From NCBI RefSeq assembly GCF_001039355.2, contig NW_019773581.1, positions 389,840 to 453,839 on the forward strand: DNA of 64,000 nucleotides. The letters are read 5' to 3'. The notes beneath the pieces are model-generated. The model was not told the DNA's origin. It did no database searches and saw only the letters and a program-made list of their open reading frames with translations. The DNA is from Lingula anatina (lineage: Eukaryota; Brachiopoda; Lingulata; Lingulida; Lingulidae). Positions within the stretch are counted from its first letter, which is position 1. Each line of letters starts with the position of its first letter. The position numbers and the translations under genes were made by a program. Positions 38,370 to 50,500 of the stretch are shown here, one piece after another.

Positions 38370-41300
38370 TCAGTAGTGTCCTAGGGAAAAAAAGAAGGAA
38401 AAACAATGGGGAATTACCATCTAGACCTGACCAGTACTATGGTAGAAGTAACAAGGAATAGAATTTTTTTTTTTCATTTCCAAACCACAAAGGGACTTCT
38501 TTCATAGCAATACAATTTATCTTTAATAATTTGAATAAAATTTCTGAAATCTTGAAATTTGAACTTTTAATATTTGGTACAGCTTTTTTTTTTTCCTTTT
38601 ACTTTATTTCAAGCGAACTACTTACTAATTCATCTTTAACAAATATGTCTCAAAGATTCGAGAAACATTTCCATTATGTTTCCAGATATAATTACTGCTT
38701 TGACTACATTATCATACACAAAATTAGTGATACTCACTTGGAGAGTATGACCTTGATCTTGACCTTGACCTGGAGTAGCGGCTTGGTCTGCGGCTGTAAT
38801 ATGGAGAGGGTGATCTGCGGCGGTCATAGCCATATCCCCGGCGGTCATAGCCACCTCCATACCCACCACTGGAAATATACACAGGACCTCACTGTATTAA
38901 CAACAATGATTCACTCTCATAGCATCTAGAATACTACATCTAATAATATCTAACTTGATACATGCTACTTGAATGCTACTTGAGAGAATAACCTTTCAAT
39001 CTTTTTTTCTATGAAATTAAAATAATATACATAATCAAATCTCCCTCCACAAAATGCTTTGCATTGGGCAGAGAAAAAAATTAAAAAAAAAAAAAAAATG
39101 CAAACAAAAGAAGTACATAACACAACGAGAAAACCTGCACTCTATCAAAGGTGGCAAAGACAAAAGAAAACTGATTTTTCAATGTGAAAGAACATGATTA
39201 CATGACCAAATACCTGCTGATTAACTTTTCATTTTTACTTATTAACATTCCAATATCATTTTTTAAAGATGTTATTATCATTTTTAGCCACCAACCTCCT
39301 CCTATCCCTGTCACCCTTCCTGAAATGATAAAAGATTAATTATTGAAACACATGGTTTTCTCAAAATTGAAGAAAAATTCATCTTCTCTTCATTCTTTAC
39401 AATACAGTTATCCTTCGTCACACTGCCCTTACTGCTTGATCTCTGATTTTGGTCACAAAGGGCAGTCAAAGAGACAAAACAAGGGGTACAGATAATTTAT
39501 GACCCGGCCTCACTCAGTGTGTAATTTACAAGCAAAAACAAACATCTTCAACAAATCTCATTATCTTTGTCAGATAATTATTTTGATTGTAACTGTAAGT
39601 AGAAATCACCTCTGTCATTAGACCCCCTACCCAAAATATAAGTAAATAAATTTAATGAAAAAATAAAAATAATAAACAAATAAATAAAACTGGTCACAGG
39701 CTACCAAGAGAATAACTTACCTAGTGGGCTTCCCCAGATAGATGCCAGGTGTGGGTGTATGTGCTCTTTCTGTGATGGAGTAATCTACACGGATTCTGCG
39801 CCCGTCAATCTCTGTGCCATTACACGTCTCTTTGGCCTGCAACAAGATAAATGACATGATAGAGCGCAATTAGAGATGTTTTACAGGTTTCTGTAGAGAT
39901 CATATGTATATCAAATATTAAAATTTTATTTTAAACACAAATAATTATTTTAGTTCATTGTTTTTACAAGAAGTACCTAAAATGTATTAATAATGCAATG
40001 GCACTCAGAAACCACTATGACACACTGTGACTTTCCCTTATTTTAGCCATTTTACCAGTATTTCACTACTGAAAAAATCATTAAAAGAATACAAATCAAT
40101 ACACGTCATTGGCTTTAACCGAAGGAAACTTAGAAAACATTTTGTGGAAATTTTAAATGCTTGCTTGTATTTAGACTTCACTACTGTTCACCCACCTCCC
40201 TGGCATCTTCCATGTGCTTGAAGTAGACAAAACAGAACCCCCGGGACCTGCCAGTCTAAAGGAAAAAAGTATCCACGTCACATCATGACAAAAACAACAA
40301 CAAGAATAAATATGTGAATAAACCATGTGAATGAAACAAAACCAAGGTTTCAAAAATCAAAATAACAATTTAGTTAATTTTAGGACGATCATGTAACTTG
40401 AAAGCATCATTTCAGCTGTACAAAATCACAGTAAGTTTTAAACTAGACAATGGCTTTATTTCTATACTTCCCTACAGAGGGTAATACACACACTACAGAG
40501 CTTGACGTGCCCCACGGATTCAGATACGTGTACTACAGAGTGAGATCCATGCATGCCTCATATCATACCTGTCTGTCATGTACCACGTTGACTTCTGTCA
40601 GGGGTCCAATCTTCTCAAACACTGCCCTGATGTCCCTCTCCTGTGTGTACAGACTGAGACCAAACACACCTAAACAGTTACTGTTCTCTGGGTTTTCCTG
40701 AAATAAACAAATAGAATATTAAAAACTAGCACTCTTTTAAAAGAAAAAAATTCAAATCAAGAGTGAAAAGTTTTCTTACCAATTTCACAACTAACCATAT
40801 TAAAGTACTGCTACTATCATTTACCAGTACTGCCTCTGAACATCACCTCTAATTCCAATACAGTTTTTTAACTCCCAGTCCTGTAACGAATGTTTTAAAA
40901 ATGCCAAATTTAATCCAAACAAGTAAAGCAAGAAACTTATTACCTAATTTGTTTTGACAGAAGCTTTCTCAAATTCCTGAACTTTCAATTGCCCCATTCT
41001 TACAAGGGGGGAGGGGGGGGGCACACCACATCATTTCAAAAACTTTCCTTTATGCTGTGACACAGCAGCTAGATAAAACTTTCACTCACCCTGTTCCCAA
41101 CATGCCTCTTCCTGGAGGACATAGGAGAGCGACTGTGACTTCTGTACCTTCTCCTGTCTCCGGAGCCTCTTCTGTATGGACTTGGTGAGCGACTGGAAAC
41201 AGATCACAAACAGATAAAGCAAACTTCCTTCTAATTACTATTCTTTTTCTTTAAAAGGATTGTTTTGCTGGATTCGTTTTATTTTGATTTTTTGTAAAAA

Positions 41301-44246
41301 ATTCTTTATACTCTCCTCTCCCTCATTTGAACATTATCAGGAAAATCAATTTAAGATACAGTCAGAAAATTGATTTCATATCAATAATGCACTTTTTTGG
41401 CATTTTTTCATTTTCTCTTTCTTAATCTAATCATCATTCTAAACTGACCTTCTGCTTCTTGACCTAAAAAATAAAAACAAGGAAAACTCAATCAACAATT
41501 TAAATCAAAGTGTGTGTTTTATCTTTTTTTTCAATGATATATGTAAACGACATACCATTTTTCTATGTCAGAAAAAAAAATATTGCATCTGAAACCAAAG
41601 TTTACATCCAACACTGCATAAAGGCAAATTATGTCCTTTTTCTTGGCTTAGTTTTTTGTAAAACAAGTACCCGTAGGAGTGGTAAGCAAAATAATATTTT
41701 ACATAAAATCTATAATATATACAATGACACCTCACCTCTTGTATGATTTCTTGTAATATGGACTCCTTGTTCTGGAGCGTGAGCGTGAGTAGTGACGACG
41801 AGGATAGCTGGGAGACCTGGAAAAGAATTCCACCCATTAAAATATTGTTTCAATTTATGGCTTACAGTAGTGCATAATTAGTTTTGATCAAACAGCTTAA
41901 ACAGTCCCTACAGTAGTATTAAATTGGTCATAAGTCAAACCATAACTTCATATTCTTGTTAAGAGAATTTCGTTTACTTGATACAAAAAAAAAAAAAAAA
42001 AAAAAAAAAGAGCTCATATAAATAAAACACAAAATAAAATCAAACTGCATAATTTATTATTTTGTTATTACTAAATATTTACCACAATTATTCCTAACAA
42101 ACAAGATCAATGATGATAACAAGTGTTGTAGAGCAGTCCAGATAAACCTTACCTAGATCTGGACCTTGAATATGACTTGCTCCTGGTGCGGCGGGCTCGA
42201 GGGCTGGGGGAATCATGAGAGGGGGATCTGGCAGGCGACTTAGGTGTCCTTGACCTTGTCCTGGATCTGGTGAACGACCTGGACTTGGACCTTGATTTTG
42301 ATCGCTGAAATGAAGATTTTACAGTGAGAAGAACTTTGTGCTCTGGAATAACACCTTGAAAAATGTTGATTTTTAATGTGAGGAGAAGTTTATAATATTT
42401 GGAGCATGAAAATTGACATCTTACAGTTCAAATGTTCTCTGGACCTTTCAGTTTCAAATAAGAACAAAACAAAGCTCCGTTATGTACCTTTACATATACA
42501 TATGAGATGAATGTCCTAAACTTATGTAATTTAGAACGCTTAATTCAAGCGTGGGCTCGAAATAGGACATTACGTTTTAGACTTACTCAGTGGATAACGC
42601 AATTCAAAATTCCACTGTTCGTGTCAGATTTACGTGAGGTCGCGCAAAGAAAACCCAAGTCCACATAATGACCAGTTTAATGGTTTATTGGTTGACGATC
42701 TCTAACTACATTCGTTTTCTTCCCTTGTTTTTCATTTCTGTCTTTATCCTTGTAATAAGCAGGTATATTCAAATTCACCCTTTCATTGTCCCTTTCCTCA
42801 GTACGCAGATTATTCTCTTCCTTCACTTGTTCGTCATTTTCTTCATTGTCCTCATGGTAACACACATTTTCAAACAGCTTGGCCTTATCATTGTCCGTTT
42901 CTCCAACATGCAGTTTTTCCTTTTCCATTACTTGTTCATCATTTCCCTCATTGTCCTCATAGTATCTCTTTTGCTCAATCTTTTCCTTCGCTTGTTCGTC
43001 ATTTTCTTCATTGTCTTCCTGGTAACACTCATTTTCGATCAGTTTGGTCTTATTGGTGGCCATTTCTTCAACACGCAGCATTTCGACATCAGGGGTTTTC
43101 ATCATCTTCTCACAGGGAAACTTCATCTTATCATCAGTAGACTTCAACAGTTCAGCATCACTCGGCGACAACCTCTCTTCACCAGGGAACAGCAACATTT
43201 CTGCATCAGAGGAATTTAATACATCAGAATCACCACTGGTCATAAAGGGTTTCAAAATCTCATATTCGGGAGATTTTGCTTCGTCAGCAACGTCACTGAC
43301 CACATTATTGTTGCCTCCATCGGGGAGCTGCAACATCTCGGCACCAGGGAATTCATCTTTTGGAGATTTGTTAGCAACACCGCTGATCACAATCTCATTG
43401 CTCTGGATCACCTCTCTAACTTCTTTATGTGTTACGGTTTCTTCATCACAGCTGTCATCATCATCCATTTTGCTTTCCTGCCCCATTTCCATCTGAATGC
43501 TGTTTATCATTGCTTCGAAAGATAGTTTGTTTCCGTTGGCATACTCTGTTGTTTCTTCTTTCATTACTTCCCACAAATTTGCGAGGGAGTTTGACAATAA
43601 AAATACATCTTCTTTGCTTGTTTCCTGCGTCTTCAGAACACTACTGATTCCACCCAGACAATCTAACAGCCTGCTGTAGATGTCTGGGTCTTCATACTGG
43701 TCCTCGTCTTCATATAGCATCTTGACTATAAACTGCCTTTCTGTCTCAGCTGCTTAAGGTGAAACCTGGGAGCTCGCCATTTGTAATAACCAGTCGGTGG
43801 TTATACATTTGTTCTAAGAGTTACATTTTCACCAATAAGACAACTGAGACAGGCAGGAGTAGTTTTCATTATTTTCCAGTAAAAGAACCATCTTTGTGAG
43901 GAAAACTAACTCCAAATTCCTGTGTGCTTTCAGCGATCAAGAAAGGAAAGTCATTTCTACTCTCGGAGTCACGGTTTCAGTTTTACTTTTAAATGCTAAT
44001 GTGAAAGCTAAATCATTTGCTGGTATTTCTCAAATATCTAGAAAAACACTGCTGACATGGTTCTCTCGGTTATCGTTCGTGATTTACAAGGTTTTTCTCT
44101 CCCCCCCCCCCCCCCCTCTTTCACTTTGTAAGAAACATGGCGAAGAAAAAATCAGAACAAAGCAAAGGACAAAGAGAAGATCAAGCAACAATTCGTCAAA
44201 GTAACTTTTTCAAGTAACATTAATGGCTTACCTCTTGGTCACTCAT
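38370..44246 (-). CDS. TRA2: Transformer-2 (TRA2) SR-type splicing regulator
   Basis: TRA2 binds GAA-rich exonic enhancers and promotes exon inclusion in the nucleus (known). Eleven exons join in phase: 44246-44232, 42304-42153, 41816-41736, 41463-41449, 41192-41090, 40697-40569, 40255-40196, 39836-39721, 39319-39296, 38868-38738, 38380-38370; 278 residues (human paralogues 282 and 288). Residues 6-110: first RS domain ([20 protein letters not shown]). Residues 130-206: RRM with RNP2 LGVFGL and RNP1 RGFCFVYF. Residues 209-223: the TRA2 signature linker ([15 protein letters not shown]). Then a Gly/Tyr/Arg stretch ([17 protein letters not shown]) and second RS domain ending [15 protein letters not shown]. 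The 11-nt last exon supplies only RHY and the stop; CCAA|GTGAGT and CCCTAG make this phase-exact. Two microexons of 15 and 24 nt lie in low-complexity parts. It diverges from ICE2 across 346 bp and hosts a nested ORF in intron 1. Confidence 0.97.
42677..43720 (-). CDS. Intronless acidic ORF nested in TRA2 intron 1, unrecognised
   Basis: An uninterrupted 347-codon ORF, ATG at 43720 in a favourable context (A at -3) with an in-frame TAA 33 nt upstream. It starts with a helical, possibly folded part ([40 protein letters not shown]) and then becomes highly acidic. Residues about 120-215 carry a loose repeat of AEMLxxP (AEMLQLP, AEMLLFP, AELLKST, VEMLRVE). The C-terminal third has at least three ~30-residue imperfect repeats with [18 protein letters not shown]. 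It has no signal peptide, membrane segment or known domain that I recognise. Its length without stops and the internal protein-level repeats argue for coding. It might be an independent nested gene or a retained processed copy; splicing in frame from TRA2 exon 1 (MSDQE) to the AG at 43733 is possible but that site has no pyrimidine tract. Confidence 0.6.
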   Translation of the reverse strand: MLYEDEDQYEDPDIYSRLLDCLGGISSVLKTQETSKEDVFLLSNSLANLWEVMKEETTEYANGNKLSFEAMINSIQMEMGQESKMDDDDSCDEETVTHKEVREVIQSNEIVISGVANKSPKDEFPGAEMLQLPDGGNNNVVSDVADEAKSPEYEILKPFMTSGDSDVLNSSDAEMLLFPGEERLSPSDAELLKSTDDKMKFPCEKMMKTPDVEMLRVEEMATNKTKLIENECYQEDNEENDEQAKEKIEQKRYYEDNEGNDEQVMEKEKLHVGETDNDKAKLFENVCYHEDNEENDEQVKEENNLRTEERDNERVNLNIPAYYKDKDRNEKQGKKTNVVRDRQPINH

Positions 44247-44592
44247 GATTATGCAGCGGAATGATAAAGACTGTTACTTTCGGAAAAAACGATTAAAACT
44301 ATCGAACTTCAGTGCAGGTGACCGCAAAATGGCGCGTCTGTAAAACGTTGCATGCTGGAATTTTTTTTATTCTTATCATTTTTAATAAAAATGATATCGT
44401 CTTTGCAACATCCTAAATATCCTGCTTGCTATTTTCATGAAAATATATGATTATTCTTACAGAAATTATTTGAACATTTCTAAAATATGCAGTTAACGCG
44501 TGATCTCGCTTAATCGGGATATCCATATCGATGATAATGGATAGTTGATGTCCATCGATATTACAAGTCGAGGGACTGTCCAAGCTACAGTC
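44247..44592. promoter_or_regulatory. Shared 346-bp region of the divergent TRA2 / ICE2 pair
   Basis: TRA2 starts leftward at 44246 and ICE2 rightward at 44593. No TATA box is evident on either side; it includes the two 5' UTRs. A bidirectional promoter is inferred. Confidence 0.6.
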
Positions 44593-47500
44593 ATGGAGAC
44601 GCAGATAGAATGGCAAGTACTCCTGTTTTCAACTTAACTGAACTCGGTGGTGCTCTTCTTATTTGTTCCACGACAAAGACATAATTGGCTGTCATGGTTT
44701 GGACATTGAATCTGTTCTATGATAATTATATCACGTTATACATACTTAACAGTGTGAGGAAAGTGATGAGTCTGAAATTAAGATATGATTTATTTTAAAG
44801 ATTTTTTTCAGACGCATTAAAACCAGGATAATTCATTTTATGTTTATGATATCAAACAGGGACCCACCCTTACGAAATGGTCAGGGCTGCTTTTTTTCTG
44901 AAGCAATCTTCTGTGAAATGTGGCCGGCGAGTTTTCCAGACCAGCTGAGGCTAAAGCAGGCAGAAATAGAGGCAGAGAGCACCAGATCACGCTGCGATTC
45001 CAAGTTGGAAAAGGTTGAGCAGGGGCCCACACAACCCAAGGTAAAATTGAATATTTTCTTGCATTTTTAGTAATAAAATAAAGGCATGTCGGTGTATTTT
45101 TCAATTTTGTGATGATGGAAAGTATTAAGATTGATATTCATTAATAGATTTATTTTATTATAATTTTTTGACTGGGTGCCTATCAGGTAATATAATTGGA
45201 TAATAAACATATTGTTCTCGTTTGTATCCTGGCAGGTGTCAAGGGGTGAGACTCAGCCAGCCCAAGGTGAACATTTACCAATCAGGTAATATAATTGGAT
45301 AATAAACATATTGTTCTCGTTTGTATCCTGGCAGGTGTCAAGGGGTGAGACTCAGCCAGCCCAAGGTGAACATTTACCAAAGCATGAAGCCAGGCAACAC
45401 TATGCTAGCTTCCACACTGATCTTGATGATGAAAAGTCCACATCACCAGAGAAGAATAAGAACAAAAAAGATGTGGCTAGATTGAAGAAGGGAGTTATGT
45501 TTCTTCGTAAGAGAGTGCCCTACCCGAGGAAGTCTTCTCTCAGCAGAGCTCAACAGAAGAAATATTTAGAACTGTACAATAAGTTTTTGAATCATTTGCC
45601 AGCTCAGCCTTCTAAACAAGAACTCAAGGATATTAATATGTTCAAGGTAAAACTGCCAACCAGTTCATGGACATTATTTCATGATCTTTGGTTGTGTTAG
45701 CTATTTAAGATTTATATATTAATAATTAATTAGTATGAGTCTGGAGTGTCTTATTTTGTTCGGAAATAAAATTGCAAAGTTGTCAAGAGTTTTCCATATT
45801 AGATACTGTTCCTAATGTCATGTTTTACAAAAGGATTTAAGACTGAAATTCAGTTTAAATTGTAACTATAGTATACTAAATTTTATGTCTACTTTGACCA
45901 AAGATAAGTAATCTAATTTATTATTTTTTCAGTGAAGCAACTGACTTGAACCAGTCGATGCTCATCATATATTATCTTCAGTTTTCAGTTAAATATTTTC
46001 ATCATTTTCCTTTTTTTTTTTTTTCAAGTTTATGTATCAGATCAGAAGAAGACCGACATTTTGGTCCAGACCCTGTCAGTTTGAGTTTTCTGGACATTTT
46101 CTGATTTCATCATTGGAATTTTTACCAGACCTTATCATATCTAATTTTCCCTTTTTTTTTTAGGAACTGCAAGTAAAAGTTGGTGCAGAGCAAGAAGAAT
46201 TCCTAGCATTCCTGGAACAGCTTTCTAAGAAATTTCCAAAGGACTATGCCTGGATCCACCCAGAAGCACGCCAATATGTTGAGGTACAGTTAAGGTTTTC
46301 CCCAGAGAACCATCCAGCCATCATTTGGAAGGTCATCACCCTCAAAAGACAGCCTTTATTTCCAAAGACGGCTGGGCGGTTCACAAAATTTTAGATTGTT
46401 TGGTTAGACCTGCTTCAGTTTCACTCCCTGTAAAGCAATGACCAAATTATAGATTCACATTTTAGGCTCCCTGTACTCCAAATTCTGGGAAAACCCCTGG
46501 GTACAGGCATTAAGTATATCTGGATATTTTATGTATCAAAATAAAGTGAGTATTGTCTTTGATTACCAAATTCATATTTCCATAAAGTTTTTATGTGCCT
46601 TGTTTAAACAACCATTTACTTTTTGCATTATTTGTCATTATATATAAAATGAACAAAACTGAATGCATTTTAGAAGGGTGCATTGTAGGCTTGTAGCTTA
46701 TAATCATTATCTATAATGGTAATACACATGTAGGTTAAGATTATTTTTTCTGAAGGGATGAATAAAAAGTTGATTTTAATAACAGCTTAATTACAGTATT
46801 TTGACCGCGATTGAATATCTAGTAAAGTTGTCATTAGACTTGTAAGATAAAGAATGGACAATTCAATAAAGATCCTCTTCAGTAAAACTAATTTAGCCCT
46901 CATGTAAATACCGTAAGATGATTTACTTATTATTTTTCTTGAAATTGTATTTTTAGGAAGTTTTGTCTGTGGCAAGAGGAAGACTCCAGTCTTATCCTAA
47001 ATGGTATATAGGTGTGGGAGAGGTGCAGCTGAAACCACCTGCAGATGGTGTAAAACCTGTTATGAAGCTGTTAGGAACTGTTCTGGATGTGGTAACAGGA
47101 GTTCTTGGTTTTGATAATATTTAACTACTCAAGCATGTAATAACACTGATGGGTATAACCCATTACAGTAACTGTTCTGAATTTTTTACTCAGACCAGTA
47201 GATTTTTGGAAACTGGAATGGCTGTAATGTTTATGGCACAGACTATTAACTGGTCCATTTAATGTTTGTTATTTTATATATCAGTCTTTTCTGTCAGTTA
47301 TTTTTCATCTCTACTCCCCCCCCCCCCCCCACACGCACACACTCATACACACGCACACACACTCCAGCTTTTATGATGTTATGTTTTATGACAAGTGCAT
47401 TTGTAGAGTTTGGTTTGTACTAATTTTTCTAAATCAAACCCTTTTTAGATGTGTTTGTTGATCTCTTAAAGTGATAATGATAAGTTTGTAAACAAAGGTC

Positions 47501-50500
47501 TGTATTTGATGTGTTGGGGGGAGTGTTATGTAAAACAGAAACACTTACATCTGTTGAATAAGCCTAAATTTCACATGAAATGTTTTTGTGTTAATCTTGT
47601 ATATACCATGGAAAACCCAGTTATTTCCAGATTTATTTAATTTCACAAATGGTAAGCATTATTATTCAAATTATTCAATATTTGATGTTGACCACTGGCT
47701 ATTGTAGGGTCCAGTTATGAAGGTCATCCTTCCCAGCATGCATCTGCATGGTTTATCAGTGGTCATCGTACCCACAGATTACGACAAAGTCAGCCAGAGA
47801 TTTCCCACCAAACAACGGGTTGTCACAGAAAATAAAGTTTGGAATAAGGAGGTAAAATATGAGGTTTCTCCAACAAAAATGAAGAGTTCTGTACTTTTTC
47901 ATTCATTTATAATATAAATTCCCCTTAGATCATATAAAACGGATTTGCTATTCAAATAACGTTAGTGATTTTTTTTCAGGTATTACAGTCTTTGAAAATA
48001 TGATTTTGGAAAACAGATTCCATCAATTTTGGCTTCAATTATATAGAGTAACTTTTTTTTTTTAATCTTTGACATTTAACCAATCAGGTTTGCAGTCAAG
48101 ACAAAAATGCAGAGAGGTTAGCTCAGAAGTATGGAGCAGATGTTGTCCTCTCATCCAGTGTGTTAAAATGTCTAGTGGACAATCAAGCCCCTGGGTACCA
48201 GCATCAGTGGGAGCTGCCTGTCACAATACGAGAACACTCTGTTCAAGGTAGTATATTGTAGTACAAATATTGGCTGTAACTGAGGTGGTATTGTTATAAT
48301 TATTTTCAGTTGGAAATTTCTATTCACTTAAGAACAAACTGAGGAACAAGTTGACTACCAGGGTACAATGTAATTCTGTTGGAAATATAACCAAGAACGC
48401 ACCTGTGTTAAAAATTGAATATTAGTTCTATTATTAATCACAAAAACATGTTTACTGTTCTGTTTTTGATTTGGGTGATACATAGTATGTAGATTTATAC
48501 TAAGTTAAAAAGATTTTCTATTCCAGATCCAGTTACTGGAGAAATAAAAAACACAAAAACTGTTTACATAGATAAGCCTTTGGCTCCAAGGTATCTGACG
48601 GCTCGAGAAAAAAATGTTCAGTTTTATAAACCTGCATTGAAAACCTTTCTCACTCATCTTCCAACACAAAAACTACAGAAATTGATCAAAGAGCAGCAAT
48701 TTGTAGAAGGTGCAGAAAAGTCTAATCAGATGAAGGGACACATTTCAAAAAATACCAATCCAACATTGCCTAACAATGAAGAAGAGGATGTTTTTGGATC
48801 AACCACTGGCATTGAGGAAGTTGAAACCTTTGGTGTTGGAAGCAGTTTTAAGTCTGCTTTTTCTTGGCCCTTTGGCACAGAAAGTAAAAGGACAAAGAGC
48901 AAAGAAAATATTGAACAGAAATTGCTGGAAATGAAGCAGGCAATAAGTTCAGTCACTTCAAGTTTAAAATCAGAAACCGTCACTAACATAGAATCCAGTG
49001 AATTTGAAGCATCGACTTTGAGGTTTGCTGAACCAAAACAGCAAAACCAGGCTGAAGTAAATAAACAGATAGCAGGATCAAGTTCTGATGAGGCTCTTTC
49101 TAAAGTTGCCCAACCTGCAGCCATAAGTGGCTCAAATATTCCGGCTAGTGCTAAAAACGAAAAACCTAGATTATTGTCACAAAGTGATTCATCTGATGAT
49201 GACAGTAAACTTGTCATTGATATAGAGGACCAGTCAAGCTTTGAAAAACCTTTCAGACCTCCTTTACAGAATACAAGAAAAATTCAGCCATGTTTGCATC
49301 AAAATGAAAACATTTCTGATACAATTGATAATGCAGCTGAAAATTGTCTCCAAGGCCCTCTTTCTCTGTCAGACTCTGCCAGACAAAAAGTTAATAATGA
49401 TGAGCAGGTGACAGGAGAAGTGACCTCAGTGAGGCAAACTAGGTCAAGGTCAGCTGTTGAAACCTCATTTTCACTAACAGATGGCAGCAGTGATTTCCAT
49501 CCAACTCCAGCCAAGAGAGGCAGAGGTAGACCAAGGAAGGGTTCCCAGCAGACTTCGTGTAGTGAGGAAAGCATAGGGCCAGGCAGTGAGGCTTGTGAGG
49601 ATAGAGATGGACAGAAACAAGATGGAGGTACATGTAAACTATCTGGTGTCAGATATTTCAAAAGAGTTTTTATGATTACTTTTAGTATTTTCATTTGTTT
49701 GTAGGTATTAATTATGCTTTTTTGTTTGGTTTTATTCTTTTTGTTTCATTGTTTAGTCTGGAATGTTTGTTTGATGTCGAAAGAGGTGCATGTATGAAGA
49801 GTGGGATGATTTGGCACTAGTACTATCATAGATTATAACATAGAAGGTCTACAATAATAATAATAATATGAAAATGATCATAGGTGCAGGTACATCAAAT
49901 TGGTATGTATACTGTAGGTATATAATCTCTACATTAAATGATTTATTTTAATCTTCATTACATTTTACTCTGAAAAGATGGAGATGCAGTTGAATCAGCA
50001 CTTCCAAAGCGGGTGCTCCGCAGCAACACAAATTCTGTAGCAGCGATTGGACAAGTAGAGACCCCACAGAAAGATGTGAATATAGTCAAGGAAACAGATG
50101 AGGTAATATTACATGGTCCATTCGATGGATTTTTTCCTCATTAAATCTCAGAAATAATTCCTGTTAGTTTTGCTTGTGAAAAATGACATATTATCGTGTT
50201 TGAATAGTTGTCTACATCTGTTTAGAACTAAGAAACATTTTATGTCATTATCTCTGTGTACTTAATATTGCAGCTTTGTTATCTTTCTAAACAGGTTACA
50301 CCTGCTGTTAGAAAAAGAGGACGACCAAGAAAAAATCCACTACCTGAAGCTGAGAAACAGACATTAACAGATGTCACCACTGCACCAGCCAAACAGACAA
50401 GAGGAGCCAAATTAGAGATTGTAAACCACAAAGATTCCCCAGCAGATGTCACTGTGTCTGAGGCTCCCGGTAACCAAGGTACAAGTACAAGACAGTACAT

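Noticed and set aside
38636-38869. 77-codon ORF with [15 protein letters not shown]
   Set aside because: Wrong frame of TRA2 exon 10; the true frame gives the Gly/Tyr and RS sequence.
43044-43679. Plus-strand ORFs of 150, 72 and 60 codons, and 183 codons at 42668-43219
   Set aside because: They are antisense shadows of the acidic minus-strand ORF; their Leu/Ile/Phe/Ser-rich content is what the complement of acidic codons gives.
44593-44616. GT donor in TGGCAAGTACTCC for ICE2 exon 1
   Set aside because: It joins exon 2 out of phase and meets a stop; the GC donor four bases upstream restores the conserved reading frame.
48726-49694. Minus-strand ORFs of 163 and 131 codons
   Set aside because: Antisense to ICE2 exon 8, which has family similarity and correct splice phase.
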